64,000 nt of DNA from Cardamine occulta. Its lineage: Eukaryota; Streptophyta; Magnoliopsida; Brassicales; Brassicaceae. The notes beneath the pieces were generated by a model. That model was not told where the DNA came from. It did not search any database and worked only from the letters and a program-made list of their open reading frames with translations. Both the position numbers and the translations under genes were made by a program. Location of the stretch: positions 17,455,036-17,519,035 of the forward strand of contig CM051393.1 in assembly GCA_028015245.1 (NCBI GenBank), in the 5' to 3' direction. Of this stretch, positions 48,051 to 57,763 are shown one piece after another (the first letter of the stretch is position 1; each line of letters starts with the position of its first letter).

Positions 48051-48464
48051 ATGGCTGGAGTAGAGATGAAATCTAGAATGTTTATGATTCTCCCGTTCTT
48101 GACCTACACTTTCATTGGGTAATCTGACTCTCTCTCTCACATATTCACTCAATCAATTCAGTATTGCCTTTGTTGTTCAAAAATTTGGAGTCATAAAATT
48201 TAGGTCAATCGGAGGAACCTTTCAAAATCTAATTCCAGATTGACTTGTTTCGTTTTTTCTGAGTATCTTGTTTTATTTATTTATTTTAATTTCTTTGTAA
48301 TATTTGGACCAAATTACCATTAGATTGGTCTGAGATTATTGTTGTGTTCCAAAATACTGTTTTTCTTATGTTCTTTGAGTGCTATTAGCTTAGGGCTATA
48401 CTGATTGTGTGTGAGTTCTTTGAGTTTCAGGCTCCGGTTTACAAACATGAACTCCTCTCCATAA
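48051..48464 (+). CDS. Candidate short spliced gene of unknown function
   Basis: An ATG at 48051 in a leader-like context starts MAGVEMKSRMFMILPFLTYT, hydrophobic in its second half. The only nearby donor is TTCATTGG|GTAATC (48118). Joining to the acceptor GAGTTTCAG at 48430 gives a 33-residue product ending FIGLRFTNMNSSP. The other frame of the second exon is open longer (APVYKHELLSIKTGSCIEG to 48589), but it does not fit the phase. It could be a real small membrane peptide, a relic of a longer gene, or chance. I do not recognise it. Confidence 0.3.
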
Positions 48465-48589
48465 AGACTGGTAGCTGCATTGAGGGATATTTGTATAGTC
48501 CTCAGTCCTTGAGAGATATCACTGAAGTGAAAGGGAACAAACTCACGTCCAAGGACACTGTCAATGATTCAACGAAAAAGGCTATGTAA

Positions 48590-49254
48590 TATGTTGTTTA
48601 TATGGTTATAATGTGCAAACAGCAATAAGTTTTTGTTGATAATGCTACTTCTGTCATTCATGTAGAAATACTAAGATACTTGTTGAATGAAAAAAATATG
48701 GAGAAAGATTCCACATAAGCTATGACTAACGAAGCGTGAATAACTGAGTGAACTAAACTCTAGTCTTGACAAAGTATGTGTCTTTGCATACCTCTTTAGT
48801 TTTTGATGTACATAATTGTTTTGAATTTCTTTGAATGTACAAAATTGCTTAGTTGCGCATTTTCTGTAATAAATTTACGTAAATAGAAGGTTAGTTTGCT
48901 TTTAACATTGCTCAAATAATAATATAGAGATGTATAGGCTAGGCATATGATTTTTAAAAAAAATTATTTTTAATGATCTTGTCAAAATTCATGATTCTGA
49001 CATAATGTGCTCATATAGGTTTTGTTTAGTAACACTACCACCAAAATCTTGAAATTTCAAAAATAGCACATAATTTTTAAAAAGTTGTAGCAAATTTAGA
49101 AAACAAAACGGATGGTTTTTCTTACCAAAACCATTAAACAAAATATTTCAATTTCTTAATTGAGTATAAAGTTTGTTACGTAATAAACATACCCACAGAC
49201 CCGGTTTGTTGTAGTTATAGTTCTAATTGTAATATTCATACCTTTAACATGAAA
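48590..49254. other. Intergenic spacer before tRNA
   Basis: Probable 3' flank of the candidate gene, then AT-rich spacer. Nothing else seen. Confidence 0.35.
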
Positions 49255-49325
49255 GCACCAGTGGTCTAGTGGTAGAATAGAACCCTGCCACGGTACAGAC
49301 CCGGGTTCAATTCCCGGCTGGTGCA
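49255..49325 (+). tRNA. tRNA-Gly (GCC)
   Basis: 71 nt cloverleaf: acceptor stem GCACCAG/CTGGTGC fully paired, D-arm with AGTGGTAGA, anticodon loop CTGCCAC with GCC at 49287-49289, T-arm CCGGG-TTCAATT-CCCGG. The A and B boxes (TGGTCTAGTGG, GGTTCAATTCC) are as expected for Pol III, and a T10 terminator follows at 49328-49337. Second pair of the anticodon stem is A-A (GAACC against GGTAC); plant genes usually have T there. It may still fold, or it may be starting to decay. Confidence 0.93.
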
Positions 49326-49721
49326 GATTTTTTTTTTCACACTCTCGCTACACAAATAATCTTCTCAAGTTGGGGATTATTTGCCACTTGCCAGTCTTAT
49401 TTCCAGAATATATTTTTGGGATCACTTGCTCATATATCTGCTTAAAGCTTGAAGTAATTTCAGGTTACGAACCGGAAAATTGGTGGCTGATTGGTAGAAA
49501 GTATTGGTTCACTTTTTTTTATACACAACAAATATGAGTTGTCAGGCCTTTACTATGTATTCAAAGGTGGAGTTAACTATGCAAACCAAAAAAAAAAGAA
49601 AACAACCAGAAAACTTTGAAAATTAAAGACCTAATAATGAGATCTTAGGCAGAGTCCGGTCCCGAGCAGAAGAAAGCTAAAGGATCCTTGGCACACAGAG
49701 GTAGGAGACGCCATAGTGAAA

Positions 49722-50794
49722 CTAGCGAGAGTTTTCTTTAGCAGAAATTAAGTATGTCCTCCAGCTGATAAGCTTGACTAAAGCCATACTGTACCAGGCC
49801 AAAGTTGTAGATCTTCTGAAGCAATTTGAGGCTGGGCTAAGAGAACATTGAAATTCATAAAGCAAGAGGTTAGCAGCCAAGATGTACTCTCCGTGTCCTG
49901 AGATGTCACCCAGGATTAGCATCAAGTTTGTTGTGTCAGGCTTGTCAATTAAGCAGCAGAGCAAGTCCACTAAAATCTTCTCAAGTCTGCCATCTTTATC
50001 TAATCCTGTGGGAGAGAGTTTGTGCAAGCTATCATGTGATTCAAGGCCCTGGAAATGACTCATAGTATCACCATAAGCATAGATGGGTACAAAATCATCC
50101 ATGGATACTATACCATGATTCGCAAGGGCCGATCTAATGTTTTGCAAAACCACATCAGCATTGAGACCATCAGGGATTTGACAACCCTCCACGTCCCAGA
50201 AGATGACAGTGTTTGCGGTTATGTAGTGCCCCTCCTCGTTACAACATGCTCTAGTTTACGTGATATTACCACATCAGGCTGTGCTAATATAACATGGTTG
50301 GAGACAAAATTTGTGTCGTAATCAGCGCCAATTGCCTCGACAAGAAGTTTCACTAAAATAAAGCCACGTCTCTCATCTTTCTCTCCTGAAAGATCAAGTA
50401 ACGCATATCATCAACAAAATAACCTATTAATTTATATATATATATATATATATGTGTAAAAACAGTGTTAGAGATTCACACCTTTAGGTACGTGAGAGAT
50501 CCTGATTCCGGCGTCGCCAAAGTAACTCTCGGTCTGAAAGATCACCAAAACCGATGGCTTCGAACCTACCCTGAACATAACCCTTAGCATAAAGGGCCGA
50601 ACAAAGGTTATGCCAAACAGTATAAGCATCGAGATTGTCAGGGACGGGACAATCCTCGATATCCCATAAGACCAATGTCTTAGGCCTTCCTCCTCCTAGG
50701 TTTTACAAAATAACAAACCTCATTACATGATGCATTCATTCATTACAATTTCGAGCAAGAGTTACAGACGGATCTTACCGCTGACCAAAGGCAT
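49722..50794 (-). pseudogene. Tandem NYN-domain (limkain/MARF1-type) gene, frameshifted
   Basis: Minus-strand gene resembling the plant 'putative endonuclease or glycosyl hydrolase' NYN family, PIN-like RNases with an Asp at the active site. Exon 1 at 50779-50794 (MPLVS), exon 2 at 50482-50695 and exon 3 from 50385 down. The first NYN copy reads TLVLWDIEDCPVPDNLDAY; then a frame change near 50525-50535 is needed to reach SYFGDAGIRISHVPKG and, after the intron, EKDERRGFILVKLLVEAI. A second change near 50219-50235 (TAA in the old frame at 50219-50221) is needed to enter the second NYN copy: TVIFWDVEGCQIPDGLNADV, then ILVDLLCCLIDKPDTTNLML and LGDISGHGEYI. Two frame breaks make it a pseudogene, though the domains are well preserved. 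Confidence 0.7.
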
Positions 50795-52121
50795 GGTTTT
50801 GACGGATCGATCAAAATAATTCGATACTCGCTTGCTGAAATTTAACAAACTAGGGTTTTTAGGTCTTACTAATTTTTTATTCGTCTAAGCGTTTTCTTCT
50901 TTTTTTTTTCCTGTTGAGCCATTTAGATTTTATATGATAGACATATTATTTTTTAGTGAAAATTTTAACTCTTATTCTTTTTTTAAAGCTCTTATCCTTT
51001 AGCTCTTATTCATTAAGATGAAGTGCATATAATTCCAATTTTTTTACGATGGAAAAAATAGTTAAATTGCATTGCAAGATGGAGGGTGTGATGTTCAAAA
51101 AGGGAGTGCCGTTTACCATTTAAAATTCAAAATATTGTCATTAAAATTTAACATCATAAATTACTTTTTATAATTGAGAAACTTATTCTCGCTAATTTTG
51201 TTTGTTTGGTAAAAATGTCGTTGTACCTTGAGAGGTGTCATTATATTACATTTAAATCTCTATAAACTAATAATGTTGAGACTATTAAAATTTATTAATT
51301 TATAGATTATAGTAACTGAGTCAAAATACCAATTTTAAACCAAATTTTTTAATTAATTTATCGAATCATTATTCCTTTTTAGTGTTAAGTTATAGATATT
51401 TCACTGCAACCGTAGAGAACTCAATTAAGTCTTTTTTCTTGCTTCCCAATTTGGAATTTTTTTTTCCGGCAAAAAAATGAAATTTATTAAGCATCTAAAA
51501 TGCGGTTTTCTTTATGAGAAAATCAATTTGGTGAATTAGAGCTTACATGAAAAAATAACAATCTCGTGCTCATGCTTGAGCTTTTTTGGGCAGGAAATTG
51601 GCACAGACATTTAAACCAAATTGGAAATCTTTAAGGTCTTCTTTAACTTTTTTTTTATAGTGGATTCATCACAAAACTTTTTATTCCCAAAAAAAAATTA
51701 TTGAAGTACTAAGCTAACTTTTTCCTTTATTCTTTAGAGATTTTAAAAACATCTCCAAAGCCTGTCTTCATGTGCTTTGCTATTCTACCTTTTGCACATG
51801 ATGGCAAGTATCATCACTATAAGAAGCTCACTACGAAGTATTCAACACTATATATATTAACATGCAAAACTCATGCAAGAAAATTTAATTTAATTTCTTT
51901 CACAAATAGTATATACATAAAATAAAAGTCTCAAATGAACTAAAACGCAAATCGTATTTAATTTTATTAATGATCTGGAATAATGCTTAATCGATCCACT
52001 TACAAGTGACATATCATAAACTACATACACTATATTAAAATTACACTTACACGATAATTTAAATTACTTATTAATTTAGTAAAAGCAATGAAGTAGTACG
52101 CTAAAACTATTAAACCATTTT
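50795..52121. other. Intergenic region with LINE 3'-end fragment
   Basis: 50795-51250 is AT-rich. 51256-51320 contains a motif like the MITE end (CTCTATAAACTAATAATG), possibly a decayed copy. 51456-51655 matches the LINE-derived sequence at 62163-62300. The rest is AT-rich 3' flank of the CEP6-like gene. Confidence 0.4.
51456..51655 (-). mobile_element. LINE-type 3' fragment
   Basis: Shares AGAAAATCAAT, GAATTAGAGCTTACAT, CTCGTGCTC and GGCA(C/T)...GACATTTAAA/CATTCAAA blocks with 62200-62300, in the same orientation. It begins with a T-tract followed by CCGGCAAAA, the reverse of a poly-A tail. Because the longer copy at 62 kb encodes a LINE-type RNase H on the minus strand, this is read as the 3' end of a related element. 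Confidence 0.5.
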
Positions 52122-52427
52122 CTAAGCATTAGGCTCGTTGCTCATGACAGCATGTCCAACGCTGGGACTATATCCTGGCGTCGTAGGTTTGAACTCATCT
52201 TTAAACCCTTCAGAATTTTCTTTATTCTCCTTCATCTTATGACCAATGCCTGGACTGTTATCCGGTGACGTAGGCCCGAAATCATCAGTATATCCGACTG
52301 TGAAATGATGATCATGATCATCTTGGTTCTCCGTTCTCCGCAACTGTCTTGCGTCGGTAAACTGTATTTTATAAAATACCGTCGAAATTAAGAGGATATT
52401 AAGAGTGATATAAATTGAGAGATTCAT
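52122..52427 (-). CDS. CEP6: CEP peptide-hormone precursor with two CEP domains, CEP6-like
   Basis: Single exon, 101 residues from the ATG at 52427; an in-frame upstream ATG at 52619 would add 64 residues lacking a signal peptide, so the downstream start is preferred. Signal peptide MNLSIYITLNILLISTVFY, cleavage probably near TDARQL. Domain 1 is DFGPTSPDNSPGIGH, domain 2 is EFKPTTPGYSPSVGH, separated by a Lys/Glu/Asn-rich linker. Domain 1 has Asp for the usual Gly (PDNSP), and domain 2 has Ser for the usual Gly (SPSVGH). A. thaliana CEP6 also carries two domains (memory). Both could be released as separate secreted peptides. Confidence 0.82.
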   Translation of the reverse strand: MNLSIYITLNILLISTVFYKIQFTDARQLRRTENQDDHDHHFTVGYTDDFGPTSPDNSPGIGHKMKENKENSEGFKDEFKPTTPGYSPSVGHAVMSNEPNA

Positions 52428-53452
52428 CTCAAAAGAAAAAATTTCTGTGTGTGTGTTGGGTGTGGGTGGAGGAAGGTTGAGATTACATGACTTTGGCTTT
52501 ATGTTTTGAAGTTTGTTCGAAAGATAGTCGTTTTTATAAGTGTAATATGAGTGGAACAATGAGCACAGTGATTGAATTTGGACCGTTCGTGTATCAATTT
52601 TCAAACTAGACAAATGCACCGTGTGAATTTAAGAAAAAACAGAGGGGTAATTGTATTAAACATATGCTATATATATTAGATAGCCAAACTGAAAAAAAAA
52701 ATGATTTTAAATGGTCAATTGGTATCTTTTAAGGTACATATAATATCAGAACGTCGGTTTCAATCGTCATAAAAATATCTCTCTACTTTAAATATATGTT
52801 TAATTTTTGTCAATTATTTTATAGTAAACAAATCAAAGATATATTTATACGACAAAATCTAAGAGTGGGATTTTCGGCAGAGGTCCTGAATCTCCCATAG
52901 TGCTCAGATTGTTGAATATACCAACTCATACTTGTATTGTACTTCTTTTGGTTTTTTTTGTTGTTAATTTTCCAGTGAAATAAGTACATGCATGGTTGGT
53001 GCTAATTAAGATTTTATTTATGGGTTCATATTCTAATATATATATATATATTTCTAGAACTTATGAGTTGAGAGAGAAGAAAAAATTTTATAATCATGTA
53101 CGGAAAATCATTTTCCCTGGTACTTCCAATTAAGATTTAACAATCGTTTTTCTATATTCAAATTGGGTATTTATTAGTACTGGAATGAAATACTATAAAT
53201 TTCCAAAGGCTAATTAAGCTAAACAAAAGCCGCCCTTCCCTAACCACAGAAAGGCACTGATGTTAGAAGGACCCTCTTCCATCTGGCCATTTCCTCAGAT
53301 AATATATACAAAAGCTTTATATATACTTTATATAATTTAATAAAGAAAATCGTACAAATCTTGAAAGAAATCCCGTATTTAGTTTACATTTTGAACTTTT
53401 AGTAATTTTGAGTATATGAAAAGTATATAAACATAGATGGTTGTTGGGAATT

Positions 53453-53485
<33 letters not shown>

Positions 53486-56400
53486 TTCTCGAATCTTTTG
53501 CTATGTGCATGTTTTTTTATTTCAAAGAGACTTTCTTTAGTTCAACTTTTTTTTTTTTTTAGTTCAAAAATGGTGTTGAAATTTTAACTTTAAAACATGG
53601 CGCAAAATTGCAATTCGTGAGATTCTCTACTTTTATGATCATATTCTTGACGCCTAGAGTATATTATAATAGTTGGACCCCCCACTCACAAATATAAGAT
53701 CTTCTCCACTAGCAAAAAGGGTCGGTTGTGCCATCAGGTCAGATTTATAAAAACTATTCTTCGTACGAAAAAGTTGTAATCGTTGTATATATATATATAT
53801 ATCTCTCTCCTTAATATATATACTAATATCCTATCGTATTTACATTAATTTGGCTTCTTTATTGTGTGATATACGTTCGTTTTTCTATCTTCTTTAGTTT
53901 TGTATCTGAATGAATTTAAGTATGCATAAGCGTAATCATGGTGCTTGAAAATCATTTTCTTAAAATCTTAGTTTTTGTTCTGTATACAGTTTGCTAGATG
54001 TTCATTAACCATCGGTGATGCATATAAAAACGTACACTATTTATTTTCGAAAGACAGTATTTTTCTGATAAAAAAAGCGATAAATTCGAACTTAACAACA
54101 TTAGTTATTTTTTCTAAAGATTGTATACATATACATAATTAAACCAAATCATTCGGTTAAAGTATTTATATTGACACTATAACATGTAAAACTTTGAACC
54201 GAAGTGTTATTGTGAAATTTGGAACACTTAACCCTTTTTTTTTACACTTAACATGTTGAACCAATGTCAGAAAATTCGTTTAAAATGCTTTTTAATGATA
54301 AAATAAATAATTAAATGTCGGCATGTGAAGTTTTATGTATTTTTTTTGGTCAATTTTAAAATCAATATGTGAAGTTTTATGTATACAGACACTTGTTTTC
54401 CTTTATTTTGTCCGTCCGTTTTAAATACATTATTTAACTTATAATGTGTCCGACAACGCCGCCATGCTTGCAAGAGTATAATATTCAAAAATTATTTGAA
54501 TCGCAATGATTATTTTTACAATAATTTATTAAAAACGAGTGAGGAAAAGTGAGTTCGTGAGTGAGGGAGGAGAATCAAGTCAAAGGCACCATCGCCATCA
54601 ACTAAACCACTAACTCCTCCCTACCATTCACTCTTTCTTTGTCGTTTGCCATTATTATTATTTTTAACTTAAGTCTTTTTATTAGCAAATAGGTTTAGAC
54701 CAAAAAATTAGATAAATAAACAGAATCTTACCATGTAAAGTCAAGAGTGCTCACTCCTGTACAATTTTCAGTTTGATTTCGATACATGTACTTTTATATA
54801 AAACCCCATGTAATGAAACCTAAATAAACAAATCTCGCTTAGAAAATTTCTAATAGAATATTATTTTGAAAATTTGAAAATAATATCTTAATTGATATTT
54901 AATTTTTGTCTTGGATACTGGATAGTTTTTATTACAGTCTGTACGAACATGCAATATCAAAGTAATCATTTTGATAATCCTAAGCCCTTGATAAAATCTG
55001 TAGAGGAAGAGGTTCGAAAATTTTATTTTGGTCGATTGAATATTTGACTTCGACTAATATAAAAATGGTCATTAGATTAAAAATCATTGAATTAACTATG
55101 TATGTTAGCTGAATCATGGTAACTTTTCGATATATTGTTGATAATTATGGACTAGCCTAATTAAGACGCCAGCTCCAAGCTAGGTTATTCATTCTGTTCA
55201 CATAATTGTGTTTATGTTAAATACTTTCTCTTTTATATTATAAGACTTATTAATCATTATAATACAGTTGATAGAACATATATATACAGCATATTATTAT
55301 CTGCAACTCACCACAATACCACGAAATAAAATACATATATAATCAAAATGCATCTTTATGCATATGTATTTTCGATCTCCCTAAGCATTTAATTTGCTTT
55401 CAGAAATTCTTTACAGTTTTATTAGAATAAACCCTTATTTATGACTATATGTCAATGTTAATATAAATATTAAAAAGTGTATAACAATGGACAGACTAAA
55501 AAGAAGTGAAGATCTATCTAACAATTTGTTTTTTAATTATCAACTATATATATATATGAAACATATGTTCAACTTGAATTTCTCAAACGGTTTATGAAAA
55601 ACTAATTTTTGAAGAAGGGTTTAATTAGCTGTAATTCGTGCCACACACTTGTCGCCAGAATATCCCATAATTTTGAACATTGGTGCTACATATAAAAAGT
55701 ATATGCAGCTATACAATGTAGGACATGTTGAAAAGTGAAAAGGTTGATTTTTTATTTGGTTGGTTCCCACACGCAGGGAAGTCCTTTGAATGGCCTACCA
55801 TAGTCTCCGACCACAGATCTTTTCTGTTTTCTTTTTTCAATTTATTCTGTATTTAAGAAACAATTTGCTATAGTTAATTACAGGTAATGCAATTGTAATA
55901 GGGTTTGTGTATAGCACGAACATATTTAGAATAATTCATAAAAGACCAAAAGTGAAAGAAAATTTTAAAGGCGTGAAGGCCATTGATTCACAATGATGAC
56001 CAGCGAAAAGTGAATATTTATATTACAATCTCGACCATCCACCTCAGTTTATTATTTTATCATGATTCTTATTTAATAATCAAACACCAACGTAACGAGA
56101 GATATGGTTATGTCTTCATTTATTAAGTTGTAAGTATACAAAGTACCCGCAGCACCAACCCCGTTACTAACTCTATCACCATTCAAAAAAACCCACGGAT
56201 TATATTTATATGTAGCATGTACACACTATCTATATTGTAATTTGTAAAACACATAAGAAATTTACCACACCTTTAACTGTATGATCTTTTTGCATGTGAG
56301 CACATGGTTATGCTTATAAATATTTTGGCCTTACTTAATGTGTGTAGTTTGTAGGTCCCAAAATGATTGCCGTATTGTTAATTTGTATTCAACCACGACT

Positions 56401-56529
56401 CGTAAAAAACATAAATCAATTTATTCGACGAAGCAAATTGAAGAAATTTTAAAGCGAACAACATTAAATATTTAAATCATAAGTTCGTGACACATATACA
56501 CATATGTGGAAATTAATACATGAAAATGA
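52428..56529. other. Gene-free region between CEP6-like and CEP5-like genes
   Basis: AT-rich throughout, no recognisable gene on either strand. Promoter of the CEP6-like gene up to about 52700. (TA)n microsatellites at about 53037-53051, 53456-53482 and 53788-53802. 53225-53300 and 54440-54660 are GC-richer blocks without open frames and might be conserved non-coding sequence. 56100-56529 is 3' flank of the CEP5-like gene. Confidence 0.4.
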
Positions 56530-56853
56530 TTAGTTGTGGGATAAACTATGGCCAATGCCAGGGCTATGACCGGGCGTTGTAGGCCTGAAATCTTCTGCTC
56601 CTTTATCTCCCGCTGGTGACGGCGGCGGTGGTGGTGGTGGCGGTGGCGAGAACTGCATTGCCTTGTCATCAACCATCATATCACTGTGCATCGCCATCAT
56701 TGTCTTGCTATCATCATGAGCATCATTAATCTGACCATCAACTTTCAGATTTCTTAGGGTTCGTCCATGGACACAATTGAACCCTAGAAAAAACACTATC
56801 ATTAAAACAACACAAGCGGACAATGTTTTCTTTTGACCCATAGACGATTCCAT
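56530..56853 (-). CDS. CEP5: CEP peptide-hormone precursor (CEP5)
   Basis: Secreted C-terminally encoded peptide precursor; CEP5 signals through CEPR1/XIP1 in lateral-root initiation and stress responses in A. thaliana. Single exon, 107 residues. Signal peptide near residues 11-30 (ACVVLMIVFFLGFNCVHG), cleavage probably before RTLRNL. The spacer carries a Met-rich acidic stretch and a run of nine Pro. The CEP domain DFRPTTPGHSPGIGH is the CEP5 sequence as I recall it, followed by a short tail SLSHN. An internal Met at residue 5 is an alternative start. A TATA box TATATAAAT lies on the minus strand near 56980, about 130 bases upstream of the ATG. Confidence 0.93.
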   Translation of the reverse strand: MESSMGQKKTLSACVVLMIVFFLGFNCVHGRTLRNLKVDGQINDAHDDSKTMMAMHSDMMVDDKAMQFSPPPPPPPPPSPAGDKGAEDFRPTTPGHSPGIGHSLSHN

Positions 56854-57763
56854 TGGGAGATAAATGGGAGAAAAAAAGAAAACAGAAAAAAAGAAAAAGA
56901 AAAACTAAATATCGTGTTTAAGGACTCTGAAAATATTTGAGAGTGGTGATGTGAAGTAACACTTGCTTCTATGGAGACATTTATATAGAGATTGTACCTG
57001 CTTAGTCAATTACTCTGCTTAATTATTGCAAATAAAAAAAACTAATTAAAGTCGATTTTATTTGTTAGCATTACTACAAAGTAGGTCGAATGCTATTATA
57101 TTATTTTTTAAAATTCAATGATTGGTGCAAGAAAAACATGCAATTAATGGAATCAAACAAATTTAATTACGTTTATAAAAAAATCAAGAAGAAGATTGGA
57201 AAGTGTGAGCGGGAAGACAGAATCAATTTGATAAAATGAATCAACCCAAAAATTTTACGTGTCGGAAACAAAACTAAAGATCATATGTTCATAATGTTCG
57301 ATTAATAGAAAACGTTAAGGTTTTCATTCAAAAAAAGACAGAGCTGAATTGCTTTAGCTTTACAACCTTAAAGTTGGTCTGACTCCGAATCAAAACCCTA
57401 GCGGTTCGGAAGCCATTCACTCTCAACTACCTCTTCTTTTTCGTCCTTTCGTTTTCCTTTTTAGTGTGCTTTTAGTAACTTCTTTCCTTAAAATACTTTT
57501 GTTGCTTCCTTTGCAGTTTCGCATTCCGAGTAAAAGACTAAATGGCTTTTAAATTAAGGCCCATATCATCCACATACTTTTTTAAACTGATAAAACTATT
57601 TATTTATTTTTCATAAAAAAAGAAAACAAAAAGTGTATCTGTATAAAGTAATGTACATATACAAACACATACAACAAATGCAGAAATGAATAAACCAATG
57701 ATAACTCATCCAAATTTAAATAATCCGGCCTCGGTTCTATTTCGGTCTAGTCTAGTTTGGTTT
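56854..57763. other. Promoter of CEP5 and 3' flank of the CTLH gene
   Basis: CEP5 leader and TATA box to about 57000, then AT-rich spacer; 57600-57763 is the 3' UTR of the converging-direction neighbour's tail on the same strand. No gene. Confidence 0.4.

Noticed and set aside
52428..52619. Upstream N-terminal extension of the CEP6-like precursor
   Set aside because: It would bury the signal peptide at residue 65; the ATG at 52427 gives the standard secreted precursor layout.
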